DNA of 14,419 nt from Chloroflexota bacterium (GTDB lineage: Bacteria > Chloroflexota > Anaerolineae > Anaerolineales > Anaerolineaceae): assembly GCA_029777225.1 (NCBI GenBank), contig JAKOSR010000089.1, forward strand, positions 1 through 14,419, given 5' to 3'. The notes beneath the pieces are model-generated. The model did not search any database. It was not told the origin of the DNA and saw only the letters and a program-made list of their open reading frames with translations. Shown here piece after piece: positions 12,978-14,419 of this stretch; within the stretch, counting starts at the first letter, position 1, and each line of letters starts with the position of its first letter. The translations under genes and the position numbers were made by a program.

Positions 12978-14012
12978 ATGAATGACGTTGAAGCAAAACT
13001 GATGGAGGCACAAGAGGGCGCGCTGGCAGCGCTCGTGGATGTGCAATCCGAACCCGGTTTGGAGGAGTGGAAACAGGCGAACCTGGGGAAGACCTCGCTT
13101 GTGATGCGCATGTTTGGCTCGCTTGGACAGGTGCCAAAGGAAGACCGGCCCGCGGTTGGCCGCGCTGTGAACGCGCTGAAAGTGGCCCTGGAGACCGCGT
13201 TCACGGAGAAGCAGCAGGTTGTCAAGCAAAACCAGCTTAGCCAGGCCATCGCATCTGAAAAACTGGATATCACCCTGCCAGGCAGGGCGCTCCGCCGTGG
13301 CCGGCTGCATCCACTGAACATGACCTTGCGTGAAATTTACCGTGTGTTCGGGGACATGGGCTTCCAGATTTACCGCTCTCCCGAGGTGGAATTGGACGAT
13401 TTCAATTTCACCTTCCTCAACATCCCGCCTTACCACCCGGCACGGGATATGTGGGACACGTTTTACACGGAGACCGAGGGCGTGCTTTTACGCACGCATA
13501 CCTCCCCCGGTCAGATCCGCGTGATGCGGGAACGCGCGCCAGAAGACATCCGGGTAATCCTGCCAGGTGTGTGCATGCGCTATGAACAGCTGACCGCCCG
13601 CTCTGAAATTGAGTTCATCCAGATTGAAGTGCTGGTGGTGGGCAAGGGCATCTCCTTCGCGGATATGAAAGGCACCCTCAAAGACTTTGTTGCCCGGACC
13701 TTTGGTCCAGAGGCCCGCACACGTTTGCGCCCATCTTATTTCCCCTTCACGGAGCCCAGCGCGGAAATGGACGTGGAATGCTTCATCTGTGGCGGTGAGG
13801 GCTGTGGCGTGTGCAAGGGCAGCGGCTGGCTCGAAATTCTTGGCTGTGGCATGGTGCATCCGACCGTCCTGCAATACGGCGGTTACGACCCAAGTGTCTA
13901 TTCCGGCTTCGCAGCCGGCATGGGCATTGACCGGTCCACGTTGATGCGCTATCGCATCGACGACATTCGCCACTTCCGCAACAACGACATTCGCTTCCTG
14001 GAACAATACTAG
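12978..14012 (+). CDS. pheS: Phenylalanine--tRNA ligase alpha subunit
   Basis: PheS is the catalytic alpha subunit of the alpha2beta2 phenylalanyl-tRNA synthetase, a class II enzyme that charges tRNA-Phe. The 344-residue product has an N-terminal coiled-coil arm (about 1-90), HPARDMWDTFY (153-163), RTHTSPGQI (172-180), the motif-2 region around MRYEQLTARSEIEF (200-213), and motif 3 GFAAGMGIDR (310-319), then the ending DDIRHFRNNDIRFL. Motif 2 uses the ARSE variant rather than the more familiar DATH form. A cysteine cluster CxxC-x4-CxxC (268, 271, 276, 279) precedes LEILGCGMVHP, a variant known in other PheS lineages. GAGGT upstream supports the ATG at 12978. The gene is under T-box control and is followed after 18 bases by pheT. 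Confidence 0.96.
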   Translation: MNDVEAKLMEAQEGALAALVDVQSEPGLEEWKQANLGKTSLVMRMFGSLGQVPKEDRPAVGRAVNALKVALETAFTEKQQVVKQNQLSQAIASEKLDITLPGRALRRGRLHPLNMTLREIYRVFGDMGFQIYRSPEVELDDFNFTFLNIPPYHPARDMWDTFYTETEGVLLRTHTSPGQIRVMRERAPEDIRVILPGVCMRYEQLTARSEIEFIQIEVLVVGKGISFADMKGTLKDFVARTFGPEARTRLRPSYFPFTEPSAEMDVECFICGGEGCGVCKGSGWLEILGCGMVHPTVLQYGGYDPSVYSGFAAGMGIDRSTLMRYRIDDIRHFRNNDIRFLEQY

Positions 14013-14030
14013 GCCAGGAGAGGAGACGCG

Positions 14031-14419
14031 ATGAAAGCACCCTTAAGTTGGATTAAAGATTACGTCGCCCTTGATGACCTCAACATCGAGGAAATTGCCG
14101 ACAAACTCACCATGTTGGGCCTGGAAGTAGAGGGCATCCTGTTGGTAGGCCTCTCCAAGCCGGCGCTTGAAAGGCATCAATTTAAGTACGAAGGGCTGAG
14201 CTGGGCACCGGATAAATTCGTGGTGGCAGAAGTTAGCGAGGTTATGCCCCATCCCAACGCCGACAAGCTGGTGCTCTGTCGCCTGCAGGATGGCCATGGG
14301 GAACACGTGGTCCTCACCGGCGCGCCAAACCTGTACCCCTACAAGGGGCTTGGTCCGCTCGCGCAGCCGCTCAAGGTGGCCTATGCCCGCGAAGGCGCCG
14401 AACTCTATGATGGCCATCA
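14031..14419 (+). CDS. pheT: Phenylalanine--tRNA ligase beta subunit (N-terminal part, cut by window end)
   Basis: PheT is the beta subunit of phenylalanyl-tRNA synthetase and carries tRNA-binding and editing domains. About 129 codons are present and open to the last base. The N-terminus MKAPLSWIKDYV and TMLGLEVEG are typical of PheT, and a tRNA-binding (EMAP/OB-type) domain begins near residue 60, with HPNADKLVLCRL (74-85) and VVLTGAPNLYPYKG. The ATG lies 18 bases after the pheS stop with tandem AGGAG sites (14016-14024) upstream, so it is translated from the same T-box-controlled transcript. The remaining domains, including the B3/B4 editing module, lie outside the window. Confidence 0.95.
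   Translation, partial: MKAPLSWIKDYVALDDLNIEEIADKLTMLGLEVEGILLVGLSKPALERHQFKYEGLSWAPDKFVVAEVSEVMPHPNADKLVLCRLQDGHGEHVVLTGAPNLYPYKGLGPLAQPLKVAYAREGAELYDGH

Overview
The window looks like a chromosomal housekeeping segment of a bacterium of the phylum Chloroflexota, probably class Anaerolineae. This is inferred from protein style, not from a database search. The signs are two lipoproteins with Pro/Thr-rich linkers and NBR1-type Ig-like domains, a YvcK/GlmR-like protein with an added membrane anchor, a T-box-controlled pheST operon, and moderately GC-rich coding DNA with AT-rich consensus-type promoters. No mobile elements, CRISPR arrays, rRNA or tRNA genes were found.

Layout. Bases 1-2080 (+) hold the 3' part of a GAF-PAS sensor histidine kinase gene, overlapped by ATGA with a monofunctional biotin-protein ligase (birA). 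This pair converges on gyrA (-, 4626-2056), and the two 3' ends overlap by 25 bp. Upstream of gyrA, on the same strand, lies a tail-anchored FHA-domain protein (5488-4892) with its own promoter and a strong terminator. The remaining genes are all on the + strand: yvcK-like (5636-6970), gapA, pgk, two NBR1-Ig lipoprotein genes, tpiA, a Phe-specific T-box leader, pheS, and the start of pheT, which is cut by the window end.

Function. gapA, pgk and tpiA form a lower-glycolysis cluster, and the upstream YvcK family is linked in other bacteria to carbon flux into the cell envelope. The two surface lipoprotein genes sit between pgk and tpiA. Nearly every gene from yvcK to tpiA is followed by its own intrinsic terminator hairpin, so the cluster is punctuated rather than one simple operon; pgk appears to depend on read-through of the gapA terminator. 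The pheST operon has a near-consensus sigma70-type promoter and a complete T-box with a UUC (Phe) specifier, a T-box antiterminator and a competing terminator.

Most of the window is ordinary core genome. The parts worth a second look are regulatory and architectural: a probably leaderless GTG start for the membrane-anchored YvcK, a GC-rich element with two competing folds upstream of the first lipoprotein gene, a promoter motif shared by that gene and tpiA, an inverted repeat across the gyrA promoter, and the paired lipoproteins inside the glycolytic cluster. I found no clear candidate for a wholly new multi-gene system.
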